Assembly: GCA_910578885.1 (NCBI GenBank)
Contig: CAJTSH010000035.1
Span: forward strand, 1 to 29,599
Length of the DNA stretch: 29,599 nucleotides
DNA from: an uncultured Lachnospiraceae bacterium
GTDB taxonomy: Bacteria; Bacillota; Clostridia; Lachnospirales; Lachnospiraceae
Reading direction: 5' to 3'
Positions 15,162 through 22,558 of the stretch are shown in pieces. Below the pieces are notes generated by a model that was given only the letters and a program-made list of their open reading frames with translations, was not told where the DNA came from and searched no databases. Numbering within the stretch: the first letter of the stretch is position 1; the number at the start of each line of letters is the position of its first letter. The translations under genes and the position numbers were made by a program.

Positions 15162-15190
15162 ATTATACATATCACATATATTTTTGTCAA
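15162..15190 (-). promoter_or_regulatory. Consensus sigma-A promoter of yceD-rpmF
   Basis: On the minus strand TTGACA (15185-15190), a spacer of exactly 17 bases and TATAAT (15162-15167). Both boxes match the consensus at all six positions, as expected for a ribosomal protein transcription unit. Confidence 0.9.
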
Positions 15191-15224
15191 TAAAAATTTT
15201 GCTTGATTTCGGTCTTATTGTGAC

Positions 15225-15361
15225 TATTCACGGCTCAGGAATGCACATTTACTGCACATTCCGTATGAACATGATTCAAGTTCGGGGCGATTTTTGCAGA
15301 GCAAAACTTTCAATATCGCCCCGAACCGTTACTATGAGCGGCTCCTAAGCCGTGAATAATA
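15225..15361. repeat. Nested palindromic intergenic repeat, copy 1
   Basis: Outer arms TATTCACGGCTCAGGA (15225-15240) and TCCTAAGCCGTGAATA (15343-15358) match as an inverted repeat with one mismatch. Inside are GTTCGGGGCGAT (15280-15291) and ATCGCCCCGAAC (15315-15326), a perfect 12-bp pair, and a smaller TTTTGC-AGA-GCAAAA hairpin (15292-15306). The segment 15292-15361 recurs in inverted orientation at 29526-29599. It lies between ackA and yceD and may act as a terminator-like structure for ackA. Confidence 0.8.
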
Positions 15362-15366
15362 ACGAC

Positions 15367-16560
15367 TTATTTTGCAGTCAAAGCAACCGTTTCTCTTGCG
15401 ATTGCAAGTTCCTCGTTGGTCGGTATGATACATACCGGCACTTTGGAATCCTTCGTAGAGATTACGGTATCCACGCCTCTTGCCTGATTCGCCTCTTTAT
15501 CCAAGGTGATTCCCAGATATCCAAGATACGCCACAATTTTCTCCCGGATGAACTGCGTATTCTCACCGATTCCGGCGGTAAATGCGATGGCATCTACACC
15601 GTTCATCGCTGCTGCATAAGAACCGATATACTTTGCGACCCGGTAAGCAAATACTTCACATGCGTCTATTGCTCTTTCATTTCCTTCATAATATGCCGTC
15701 TCCAAATCGCGGAAATCACTGGATACGCCGGAAAGCCCTTCTACGCCGGATTTTTTATTCAACACGTCCATAATTTCATCAATCGTAAGGTTTTCTTTCT
15801 TTGCAATAAATTCCATGATCGCCGGATCGATATCACCGGAACGCGTTCCCATTACAAGTCCTTCCAACGGAGTAAGCCCCATAGAGGTATCTACGCATTT
15901 TCCATTTAAAACTGCACTAATGGAAGCTCCGCCGCCCAAATGTGCAACGATAATCTTAGAATTATCGTAATCAATTCCAAGATACTCCGCCGTATGCTTT
16001 GATACAAAGCTATGGCTGGTTCCGTGGAAACCGTATCTTCTCACTTTATATTTCTCATAATATTCATATGGCAGACCGTAGAGATATGCCTTCTTTGGCA
16101 TAGTCTGATGGAATGCGGTATCAAATACGCCGACCATCGGCACATTCGGCATAATCTCCTGACATGCACGGATTCCGATTAAGTTTGCCGGATTGTGAAG
16201 AGGCGCAAGTTCGTTGCACTCTTCTACCTGCGCTAAGACCTCATCTGTCAGAACGACCGAACCGGAGAACTTTTCTCCTCCATGTACCACGCGGTGTCCT
16301 ACTGCGTCTATTTCTGAAAGATGTGCTACTGCCCCTGACTTCGGATTCACCAAAGCATCCAATACAAGCTGGATTGCTTCTTTGTGCGTCGGCATCGGAG
16401 CCTCTGTGATTTCCTTATCACAGCCCTCTTTCTGATATACCAGCCTCCCGTCCAGTCCGATTCTCTCACAGATTCCTTTTGCCAATACTTCTTCACTGTC
16501 CGAATTGATCAACTGATATTTCAGTGAAGAGCTTCCACAGTTTACAACTAATACGTTCAT
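15367..16560 (-). CDS. ackA: Acetate kinase
   Basis: A 397-residue enzyme that interconverts acetyl phosphate plus ADP with acetate plus ATP, the energy-yielding step of acetate fermentation. ASKHA-fold motifs are intact: NCGSSSLKYQL at the N-terminus, GHRVVHGG near 87-94, FDTAFHQTMP near 150, HGTSHSFVS near 180, MGTRSGDIDP near 240 and FTAGIGENTQFIREK near 325. The length equals the family norm. AAAAGGAGA precedes the start. The phosphotransacetylase gene pta, often upstream, is not here; instead tmcAL is divergent. A promoter with an overlapping inverted repeat lies about 60-90 bases upstream. Confidence 0.97.
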   Translation of the reverse strand: MNVLVVNCGSSSLKYQLINSDSEEVLAKGICERIGLDGRLVYQKEGCDKEITEAPMPTHKEAIQLVLDALVNPKSGAVAHLSEIDAVGHRVVHGGEKFSGSVVLTDEVLAQVEECNELAPLHNPANLIGIRACQEIMPNVPMVGVFDTAFHQTMPKKAYLYGLPYEYYEKYKVRRYGFHGTSHSFVSKHTAEYLGIDYDNSKIIVAHLGGGASISAVLNGKCVDTSMGLTPLEGLVMGTRSGDIDPAIMEFIAKKENLTIDEIMDVLNKKSGVEGLSGVSSDFRDLETAYYEGNERAIDACEVFAYRVAKYIGSYAAAMNGVDAIAFTAGIGENTQFIREKIVAYLGYLGITLDKEANQARGVDTVISTKDSKVPVCIIPTNEELAIARETVALTAK

Positions 16561-16607
16561 TTCTCTGTCTCCTTTTCATTTTCCTAACAGCGGTAACCCG
16601 CTAATAA

Positions 16608-16651
16608 GCTGTTCCTTTCGAACAGCATAATTATTTAACCCTTTTACTCAA
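16608..16651 (-). promoter_or_regulatory. ackA promoter with overlapping inverted repeat
   Basis: On the minus strand TTGAGT (16646-16651), a 16-base spacer and TATGCT (16624-16629). GCTGTTC (16608-16614) and GAACAGC (16620-16626) form a perfect 7-bp inverted repeat across the -10 box and predicted start, placed like an operator. A second small hairpin, AGCGG-TAA-CCCGCT, follows in the leader near 16590. Confidence 0.5.
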
Positions 16652-16906
16652 CACCTTCAAAAATTTCTCCCAACGTCATTTTAATATGGGGAAATGCCTT
16701 TAGCGATATTTCTGTTTTATTTACTATCCAATGCCGATATCCGTGAGGTAGTGACATATCATAAACTACACCATTTATTTTCTCGTCTTTCCTATGCTCT
16801 GTTTCTGATAATCCCACACATCACACCCTCTCTCGATTTGAATTATAGCATAGCTCGCAAAATAATGAAAGATGTACTTTCAACTATAGACCAATCGAAT
16901 TGCATA

Positions 16907-16935
16907 TTTACGGACAGAATATTTTTCGGTATACT
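16907..16935 (+). promoter_or_regulatory. Likely promoter of tmcAL
   Basis: TTTACG (16907-16912), a 17-base spacer and TATACT (16930-16935), about 30 bases before the tmcAL ATG. The -10 is good and the -35 weak. The rest of the roughly 400-base gap between ackA and tmcAL (16561-16966) holds the ackA promoter and otherwise nothing I recognise. Confidence 0.4.
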
Positions 16936-16966
16936 AAGAATACAATTTAAGAAAGCAGGCGCAGCT

Positions 16967-18274
16967 ATGAAAGTTACAGGCATCATCGCAGAATACAACC
17001 CGTTTCACAACGGGCATCTGCACCAGATAGAAAAAATCAAAAAAGAAACGGACACGGACTATCTCATAACCGTATTAAGCGGCAATTTTGTTCAGCGGGG
17101 CGTTCCCGCCGTCGTAGACAAATTTACACGAACGAAAATGGCTCTTTCCAGTGGTGTGGATCTTGTGATTGAACTTCCGGTATTATGGGCTTGTGCAAGC
17201 GCCGAATATTTTGGGGCTGCCGGAGTTGCCTGCCTGGATAAAACAGGCGTAGTAAACCGCATCTGCTTCGGAGCAGAATGCCCCGAAGCCGCGCTCCTCT
17301 CCCTGTTGGCAGAAATACTGCTAAAAGAGCCGCCTTCCTATCATCAGGTCTTAAACAGCCGCCTAAAGGAAGGGCTTACTTTCCCGACAGCCAGAATGGA
17401 AGCTTTATTGAGCTGCCTTCCTGATTCTTCTTCCTTTGCACCGGAAGAAGTCCGTCTGGCGCTCAGCTCCCCGAATAATATTCTTGCAATCGAATATCTA
17501 AAGGAGTTAAAACGACGAAAAAACTCCATCATGCCCTATCCCATCCTTCGGAGCGGAAATGGCTATCATGATACAACCATCTCCCCTCTGGCTTCTGCTG
17601 CCGCAATCCGAAAGCTGTTCACACATTCTGGGCAGCAATATCCTTACAACATAAAAACGCTTCCTTCTGACGATATCCAAAAACAGCTCTGGGAAGCCAT
17701 GCCCAAAACCGCCTGCCAAATTCTATTGGATTATATGAAAGAATTTCCTCTTCTCCATGAGGATAACTTTTCTCTCATGTTAAAGTACAAGCTGCTCTCC
17801 CAAGCGCCTTATGGTCTTGCGGATTTTGCAGATTGCAGCCGGGATTTATCCAACCGCCTGTGCAATGATTTGTATCAGTTCCGTTCTTTTTCCGGATTCT
17901 GTGAAACGCTAAAGAGCAAGGAAGTTACCCACAGCAGATTGAGCCGCATTCTGACGCATATTCTTTTGGATATTTTTCAGAAAGACTTGGCTATGGGCAG
18001 AGAATTAGATTACATTCCCTATCTGCGGGTTCTGGGGTTCCGACAGACTGCTGCACCGCTTTTGCACCAGATTAAAGTAAAGTCCAAGCTGCCGCTTCTT
18101 ACGAAAATGGCGGACGCAGACAGAATTTTAAAAGAAATGTATGCCCCGGACTCTTTTGCACACCGGATGCTTATGCTAGATGTCTTTGCAGCAGATATTT
18201 ACAATTCGGTTGTCTCGGAACTTTCTGGCAAAGCCGGAAAAAATGAATTCAATCATGGGATTGTCATTGTGTAA
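16967..18274 (+). CDS. tmcAL: tRNA(Met) cytidine acetate ligase (TmcAL, YlbM-like)
   Basis: A 435-residue nucleotidyltransferase-like protein. In Bacillus subtilis TmcAL activates acetate with ATP to acetyl-AMP and acetylates the wobble cytidine (C34) of elongator tRNA-Met. The N-terminus MKVTGIIAEYNPFHNGHLHQ holds the HxGH adenylylation motif (His14, His17). LSGNFVQRGVPAVVDKFTR and VIELPVLWACASAEYFG follow in the Rossmann domain. The C-terminal half is helical, as in the family. The frame is open 91 codons further up, but similarity begins at 16967 with AAAGCAGG upstream. Being divergent from acetate kinase puts an acetate-using and an acetate-making enzyme side by side. Confidence 0.92.
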   Translation: MKVTGIIAEYNPFHNGHLHQIEKIKKETDTDYLITVLSGNFVQRGVPAVVDKFTRTKMALSSGVDLVIELPVLWACASAEYFGAAGVACLDKTGVVNRICFGAECPEAALLSLLAEILLKEPPSYHQVLNSRLKEGLTFPTARMEALLSCLPDSSSFAPEEVRLALSSPNNILAIEYLKELKRRKNSIMPYPILRSGNGYHDTTISPLASAAAIRKLFTHSGQQYPYNIKTLPSDDIQKQLWEAMPKTACQILLDYMKEFPLLHEDNFSLMLKYKLLSQAPYGLADFADCSRDLSNRLCNDLYQFRSFSGFCETLKSKEVTHSRLSRILTHILLDIFQKDLAMGRELDYIPYLRVLGFRQTAAPLLHQIKVKSKLPLLTKMADADRILKEMYAPDSFAHRMLMLDVFAADIYNSVVSELSGKAGKNEFNHGIVIV

Positions 18275-18287
18275 AAACTTATTTCAT

Positions 18288-18614
18288 TTACTCATTGATG
18301 GTTTTTACGAACGGAAACCTTGTCGTCAGCTCAGAATCCATCTCCATCATATTCAGAATGCGGCTGGCGGCTCCTGAGGGATGATTCGTTCCAGCCTCCC
18401 ATGCCTCTACAGTCTTTACTGATACTCCCATATATCCTGCAAACAATTTCTGAGACATACCGGTTTCTTTTCTTATCTGCTGTATTTCCTTTGGACTGTA
18501 ATCTTTTACCGGTATGATAGACACCATCCGCCTCTTTAACTTTTTGTGAGTGCCTTTTGCATCTTCTACCGCTTCCATAAGACCTGACATGATACTGTCA
18601 TAAACATTGCTCAT
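18288..18614 (-). CDS. HigA-type antitoxin, XRE family HTH protein
   Basis: A 108-residue protein with an Xre helix-turn-helix at about 50-100: the PKEIQQIRKETGMSQKLFAGY stretch, then VSVKTVEAWEAGTNHPSGAA. In this class the antitoxin binds its cognate RelE-fold toxin and, together with it, represses the operon. The gene follows the toxin by 19 bases, the higBA order. ATG 18614 has an AAAGGAG site 8 bases upstream; six extra codons upstream are open but less likely. It converges on tmcAL with only 13 bases between the stops. Confidence 0.9.
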   Translation of the reverse strand: MSNVYDSIMSGLMEAVEDAKGTHKKLKRRMVSIIPVKDYSPKEIQQIRKETGMSQKLFAGYMGVSVKTVEAWEAGTNHPSGAASRILNMMEMDSELTTRFPFVKTINE

Positions 18615-18633
18615 AGAACGACTCCTTTCCAAG

Positions 18634-18966
18634 TTATAGACTATCCTCTAAATAGTCTATCAGTTTTTTGATATTATTACACTCTGCTCTGGTCAGATTA
18701 TCTTTATCATTTTTGGGGTATATTGTAATCAAATATACCACCTCTTTTACCAGAAAATCTACATAACAAACTCTGGCGCTTCCGCTTTTTCCTTGATTTG
18801 CAAAAGCAAACCGAAGTTTTCTCAACCTTCCAGTTCCTTGGATGACATCACCAGCTTTGGGATTCCTTAATATTTCCAGCTCAAGCCGTCTTAGGTCATC
18901 ATCAGTCAATCCTAAACTCTCCCAATTTTTTGTAAACTCTGTGGTTTGGATAAACATCCTTGTCAT
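18634..18966 (-). CDS. RelE/HigB-type toxin
   Basis: A 110-residue RelE-superfamily toxin, the sort that cleaves mRNA on the ribosome. Features include NPKAGDVIQGTGRLRKLRFA, a basic strand, then SARVCYVDFLVKEVVYLITIYPKNDKDNLT. This matches the HigB-like family with the conserved GxGRLRKLRF and YPKxDKDNLT patterns. I take ATG 18966 because AAGGGG lies 7 bases before it; ATG 18972 would leave a single-base spacing. The gene leads a two-gene operon with the antitoxin. No frameshift or missing motif is seen, so the toxin should be active. Confidence 0.9.
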   Translation of the reverse strand: MTRMFIQTTEFTKNWESLGLTDDDLRRLELEILRNPKAGDVIQGTGRLRKLRFAFANQGKSGSARVCYVDFLVKEVVYLITIYPKNDKDNLTRAECNNIKKLIDYLEDSL

Positions 18967-18988
18967 TCGCATACCCCTTATCAGCTAT

Positions 18989-19017
18989 ATTTTACCCTAT
19001 TGCATAGGGTGTGTCAA
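18989..19017 (-). promoter_or_regulatory. Toxin-antitoxin promoter with operator in the spacer
   Basis: On the minus strand TTGACA (19012-19017), 17 bases, and TAAAAT (18989-18994). The spacer is nearly filled by the perfect palindrome ACCCTAT-TGC-ATAGGGT (18994-19010), a position where a bound HTH antitoxin would block RNA polymerase. Autoregulation is the expected mode. Confidence 0.85.
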
Positions 19018-19087
19018 TTTAATCGTGAATTTTTTAATGAAATGAAATAAAAGAAAAATAATAGAAATGTTACTTTACTATAGATAG

Positions 19088-19146
19088 AAAAAACTAAAAC
19101 CTGCCGTAGAAAGAAACATACACCGCACATTTCTTCCCACAGCAGT
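19088..19146 (-). terminator. Terminator of the purine genes
   Basis: On the minus strand a 17-bp stem with several G-U pairs (19130-19146 with 19100-19116) is followed by TTTTAGTTTTTT. It lies about 25 bases after the AICAR transformylase stop. The gap 19018-19087 upstream of the toxin promoter is AT-rich and holds nothing else I recognise. Confidence 0.8.
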
Positions 19147-19169
19147 TCTACTTTCAGAAAAATAATTTC

Positions 19170-20351
19170 TTAATGATGGAACAGACGGATACCGGTAAAG
19201 CACATTGCCATTCCATATTTATTGCACGTCTCAATGACATTATCATCACGGATAGATCCGCCCGGCTCTGCTACATATTTTACGCCGCTTCTGTGCGCAC
19301 GCTCGATGTTGTCGCCAAACGGGAAAAAGGCATCGGAACCAAGCGCTACATCGGTATTCTTATCCAGCCATGCACGCTTCTCCTCTGCAGTGAACACCTC
19401 CGGTTTTACCTTAAATATATTCTGCCATGCACCTTCTGCAAGCACGTCCATATAATCTTCACCGATATAGAGGTCAATTGCGTTATCTCTGTCCGCACGG
19501 CGGATTCCGTCTACAAACTGAAGCCCCATGACCTTTGGAGACTGACGCAAAAACCAATTGTCCGCCTTGCTTCCCGCAAGTCTGGTACAATGGATTCTGG
19601 ACTGCTGTCCCGCCCCGATACCGATTGCCTGTCCGCCCTTTGCGTAACATACGGAGTTGGACTGAGTATATTTCAATGTAATCATCGCAATCGCAAGGTC
19701 AATCTTTGCACTTTCTGGAATCTCCTTATTCTCTGTCACGATATTGGAAAAGAATTCATCATCAATCTTCAACTCATTTCTTCCCTGCTCAAAGCTGATA
19801 CCAAATACTTCCTTGTGCTCAATCGGCGCAGGTACATACTCCGGGTCAATCTCAATTACATTGTAATTGCCATTTTTCTTTGCTTTTAAGATTTCCAATG
19901 CTTCCGGCTCATATCCCGGTGCAATCACGCCATCGGAAACCTCTCTTTTGATAATCTTTGCAGTTGCCACATCACAGACATCGGATAAAGAAATAAAATC
20001 TCCGAACGAAGACATTCTGTCCGCACCTCTCGCTCTTGCATAAGCATTTGCAAGCGGTGTAAACTCCACATCCAGATCGTCCACCCAGTAAATCTTACGC
20101 TCCACCTCGGTAAGCGGAAGTCCTACCGCTGCACCTGCCGGAGATACATGCTTAAAAGAGGTTGCTGCCGGAAGTCCGGTCGCCTGCTTCAACTCTTTCA
20201 CAAGCTGCCAGCCGTTAAACGCATCCAAAAAATTGATATAACCTGGCTTACCGGATAATACCTTAATCGGCAGCTCGCCTTCCTCCATATAGATTCTGGA
20301 CGGCTTCTGGTTTGGATTACAGCCGTATTTCAATTCTAATTCTTTCATCAT
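19170..20351 (-). CDS. purH: AICAR formyltransferase, stand-alone (PurH C-terminal type)
   Basis: A 393-residue protein corresponding to the AICAR transformylase half of PurH. It transfers a formyl group from 10-formyl-tetrahydrofolate to AICAR, giving FAICAR. The catalytic Lys-His is in TSFKHVSPAGAAVG, and downstream motifs are RMSSFGDFISLSD, TQSNSVCYAKGGQAIGIGAGQQSRIHC and ALGSDAFFPFGDNI. The IMP cyclohydrolase (MGS-like) domain that normally forms the first 200 residues of PurH is absent; the neighbouring gene supplies that step. The protein starts MMKEL, with AGGAGG 3 bases before the first ATG and 6 before the second (20348), so the second may be used. It lies 7 bases after the cyclohydrolase gene. 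Confidence 0.94.
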   Translation of the reverse strand: MMKELELKYGCNPNQKPSRIYMEEGELPIKVLSGKPGYINFLDAFNGWQLVKELKQATGLPAATSFKHVSPAGAAVGLPLTEVERKIYWVDDLDVEFTPLANAYARARGADRMSSFGDFISLSDVCDVATAKIIKREVSDGVIAPGYEPEALEILKAKKNGNYNVIEIDPEYVPAPIEHKEVFGISFEQGRNELKIDDEFFSNIVTENKEIPESAKIDLAIAMITLKYTQSNSVCYAKGGQAIGIGAGQQSRIHCTRLAGSKADNWFLRQSPKVMGLQFVDGIRRADRDNAIDLYIGEDYMDVLAEGAWQNIFKVKPEVFTAEEKRAWLDKNTDVALGSDAFFPFGDNIERAHRSGVKYVAEPGGSIRDDNVIETCNKYGMAMCFTGIRLFHH

Positions 20352-20358
20352 GTTCCTC

Positions 20359-21072
20359 CTACTGATTTTTATTTACAATACGTGTCTCATATTTGCCTGT
20401 TGCAATCTCAATATATCTTACAAATAAGGATACCTTGTTATCCTCATTTAAGCTTTCCCATACCATCCCCGTAAAGCTGTCAATATCACCGTCAATCTCG
20501 ATTAAAGTCGGCTCGCCTTCAAAACTGGGCAGCGGATTGCCGTCGCCCATATAAGTGTGGATGAATCTGCCCTCTCCCGGAACCGGATTCTCATAGGCAA
20601 AGGTGTAGCGGTTACAGCTATCAGGGTTTCCGTTATTGCTCTTTAAAATGGACATTGCAAAATTATAATTTCCATCTTCCACATGCATGATACCGGAAAT
20701 TCTCGGCGTATAATTCGGCGCATCCGGCTCAAACTCTCTGGTACGTAAAGACTGCTCAAAAGTCTGCTGCTTATCCATCAGTTCATAAATCGTATCTGTT
20801 TGATCCCCATTAGTTACAATGGTCTTGTTGCCAAGTACACGTACCGGTGCATAAATTATCAGACTTGGGTCACTTAACTTTGCAGGGTCAAATGCCTGTG
20901 TGCGGATCCCCTCTCCATCCTCAATAAAAATGCGGTTTCTGCTGTTCTCGCTCCGCCCCATAATGAAATATGCGCTAACGGCGTATTTTCCATCTTTTGA
21001 TTTACCGATTACAATTCCTCGTCCCGGATATGAATTGCCTTTTAATTCCTGCTCCAATGAATTCATCTTCAT
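20359..21072 (-). CDS. IMP cyclohydrolase, PurO-like family
   Basis: A 237-residue protein of the IMP_cyclohyd family (PurO-like), which closes the ring of FAICAR to IMP, the last step of purine synthesis. Visible features are SYPGRGIVIGKSKDGKYAVSAY at the N-terminus, FIMGRSENSRNRIF, and PNYTPRISGI in the middle. It is unrelated to the N-terminal domain of ordinary PurH. Paired with the stand-alone transformylase downstream it completes the two-step function. The start is 8 bases after AGGAGG, with a promoter about 50 bases further up. No purine riboswitch is seen in the leader. Confidence 0.88.
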   Translation of the reverse strand: MKMNSLEQELKGNSYPGRGIVIGKSKDGKYAVSAYFIMGRSENSRNRIFIEDGEGIRTQAFDPAKLSDPSLIIYAPVRVLGNKTIVTNGDQTDTIYELMDKQQTFEQSLRTREFEPDAPNYTPRISGIMHVEDGNYNFAMSILKSNNGNPDSCNRYTFAYENPVPGEGRFIHTYMGDGNPLPSFEGEPTLIEIDGDIDSFTGMVWESLNEDNKVSLFVRYIEIATGKYETRIVNKNQ

Positions 21073-21119
21073 GCTTTATTCCTCCTGAATGTTAGACCTG
21101 CTTTTTTAACCTATGAATA

Positions 21120-21149
21120 ACTATAATCGAAAAGGCGTGGGTTCGTCAA
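21120..21149 (-). promoter_or_regulatory. Promoter of the purine operon
   Basis: On the minus strand TTGACG (21144-21149), 18 bases, TATAGT (21120-21125). The predicted start is about 40 bases before the cyclohydrolase gene. Confidence 0.6.
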
Positions 21150-21209
21150 TCCCTAAAAGGATGCTTGTATTCGCCTGATACAATTTTCCTTCATAAAACT
21201 ACTAATTCC

Positions 21210-21339
21210 TCTAAGGAAGCGCTGATTAAATCATCGCTTCCTTAGAGCCTCCAGCGGATGCACACGGATTTGCAAAGGAATATGCTGCTTAGCAGCGCAA
21301 ATCCGGTGCGGGAAACGCTTTAATCAGCGTTTCTCTAAA
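21210..21339. repeat. MITE-like nested palindrome after the glycosyltransferase
   Basis: Imperfect 21-base terminal inverted repeats (21210-21230 and 21319-21339) match at 17 positions, with the inner 11 bases CGCTGATTAAA perfect. Inside are CGGATTTGC (21265-21273) with GCAAATCCG (21297-21305), and GCTGC-TTA-GCAGC at their tip. CTAAGGAAGCG (21211-21221) also pairs locally with CGCTTCCTTAG (21235-21245). GAAACGCT/AGCGTTTC (21312-21333) can form a hairpin right after the glycosyltransferase stop. The right terminal repeat includes that stop codon. Confidence 0.7.
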
Positions 21340-22558
21340 AATATTTCTCCAGCCGCTCCGCCCTCTTCCTCCACGTATGCTCTCTCTTCGCCTTTTCATA
21401 CGCCCGTTTCGTCAGCTCTTCCGCTTCTCCCTGATGCTCCAGCAAATATTTTGCCGCTTCCGCCACGCCTGGCGTTTCCACAGAGAGCTCCTTTTTCTCC
21501 GATGAACTCCACGTTTCCGGCAGACGATAAAAGCAGACCTCCTCTTTATCTGTCATAATCTCTCTCAAATATCCGCTGTCATCCGTCAGGCAGACAGCCC
21601 CGTTCAGCATAGCTGTAAAAATCCGGTCATGCGCTCCGTCTTTAAACCACGGCATGACATTTAACGCAATCTTTGAATTTTGAATAATTTCCACGCATTC
21701 CGCTGAAGTAAGCATTTTGCCGTTGGCAATCAGATTCTCTCTATGCGCACACTCCATTTTGTCCCAGCCGCTTCCAAATACATGCACCCTTAGTCCCGCA
21801 TCCACCAGTGACCGAATGACTTCGGAACGGTAAACACTTCTGATATATAAGTCAACCACCATCATTCCCGCCTGCGCAGACCTGATATCCTCTTCCTCTG
21901 CTTCCGGAATTTCCCGTTTGATATACTTCTCTAAAGTTTCATCGACCGGCTGCGAAGGATGCCGCTTTAAATCCTCTATGATTTCATAGTAAAATTCTAC
22001 ATATTCCTCTGTCTGACCATTTATATGCACCTCTAATTCCTCCAACGGCACATAATTGGCAATAAAGGATATGTCATACTTCCGCTCTCTATATGCTATA
22101 GCTTTCTCTCTCCCGGCATTTCCTAAAAGCGGCAGATTCCCCGCAAGCGGCAGAAAATGACAGGGAATATCAGGGTAAAACCTTTGCACATACGCAGTAT
22201 GCCCACGGTCAACACAGAATGCGGTCAGATCCATTCTTTTCCCGCTCAACTGCTTCTCATAATAGAACGGATGATCCACCAGAATACAATAGCAGGGAAC
22301 ATTCCATGCCTCCCAGATGCTTCTTCTGTCAGGCTGATTACAGCACTCCTCCCCGCTTAGACCGATAAAATTGAAGGTAATAAACGCGGTTTTTCCCGCC
22401 TTTATGAACTTTTTCAAGCGTTGTATGCTCTCTTCCTTCTCCTTATCATCCACAAAAAAGGTCTTATATCCCTGCCCTTTGAAATACTCCTCCATCTGGC
22501 GGGAAAAATATCCCAGCGTCTCGACCGCATGCTCCCAAAATACCAGTTTCTCTATCAT
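21335..22558 (-). CDS. Glycosyltransferase family 1-like protein (CgeB-like)
   Basis: A 407-residue cytoplasmic protein with no signal or membrane segment. The C-terminal half has a group-1 glycosyltransferase layout: VFGSGWDKM, a SAECVEIIQNSKIALNVMPW segment, DGAHDRIFTAMLNGAVCLTDDS and a closing KAKREHTWRKRAERL helix. This is the pattern of the CgeB/Glyco_trans_1_2 family, where HDRxFxAMxxGA is the donor-sugar site. The acceptor and sugar are unknown; CgeB homologues act on spore surface or protein glycans. ATG 22558 overlaps the stop of the MATE gene as ATGA, so the two are translationally coupled. The frame continues upstream for 7 codons without a ribosome site. Confidence 0.8.
   Translation of the reverse strand: MIEKLVFWEHAVETLGYFSRQMEEYFKGQGYKTFFVDDKEKEESIQRLKKFIKAGKTAFITFNFIGLSGEECCNQPDRRSIWEAWNVPCYCILVDHPFYYEKQLSGKRMDLTAFCVDRGHTAYVQRFYPDIPCHFLPLAGNLPLLGNAGREKAIAYRERKYDISFIANYVPLEELEVHINGQTEEYVEFYYEIIEDLKRHPSQPVDETLEKYIKREIPEAEEEDIRSAQAGMMVVDLYIRSVYRSEVIRSLVDAGLRVHVFGSGWDKMECAHRENLIANGKMLTSAECVEIIQNSKIALNVMPWFKDGAHDRIFTAMLNGAVCLTDDSGYLREIMTDKEEVCFYRLPETWSSSEKKELSVETPGVAEAAKYLLEHQGEAEELTKRAYEKAKREHTWRKRAERLEKYF

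Noticed and set aside
19173..19889. 238-residue plus-strand frame antisense to the AICAR transformylase gene
   Set aside because: Shadow of a conserved gene; cysteine-rich and without motifs.
21073..21335. Purine riboswitch upstream of the purine operon
   Set aside because: No paired P1 or conserved junction bases of the purine aptamer; only a sigma-A promoter and a repeat are seen.
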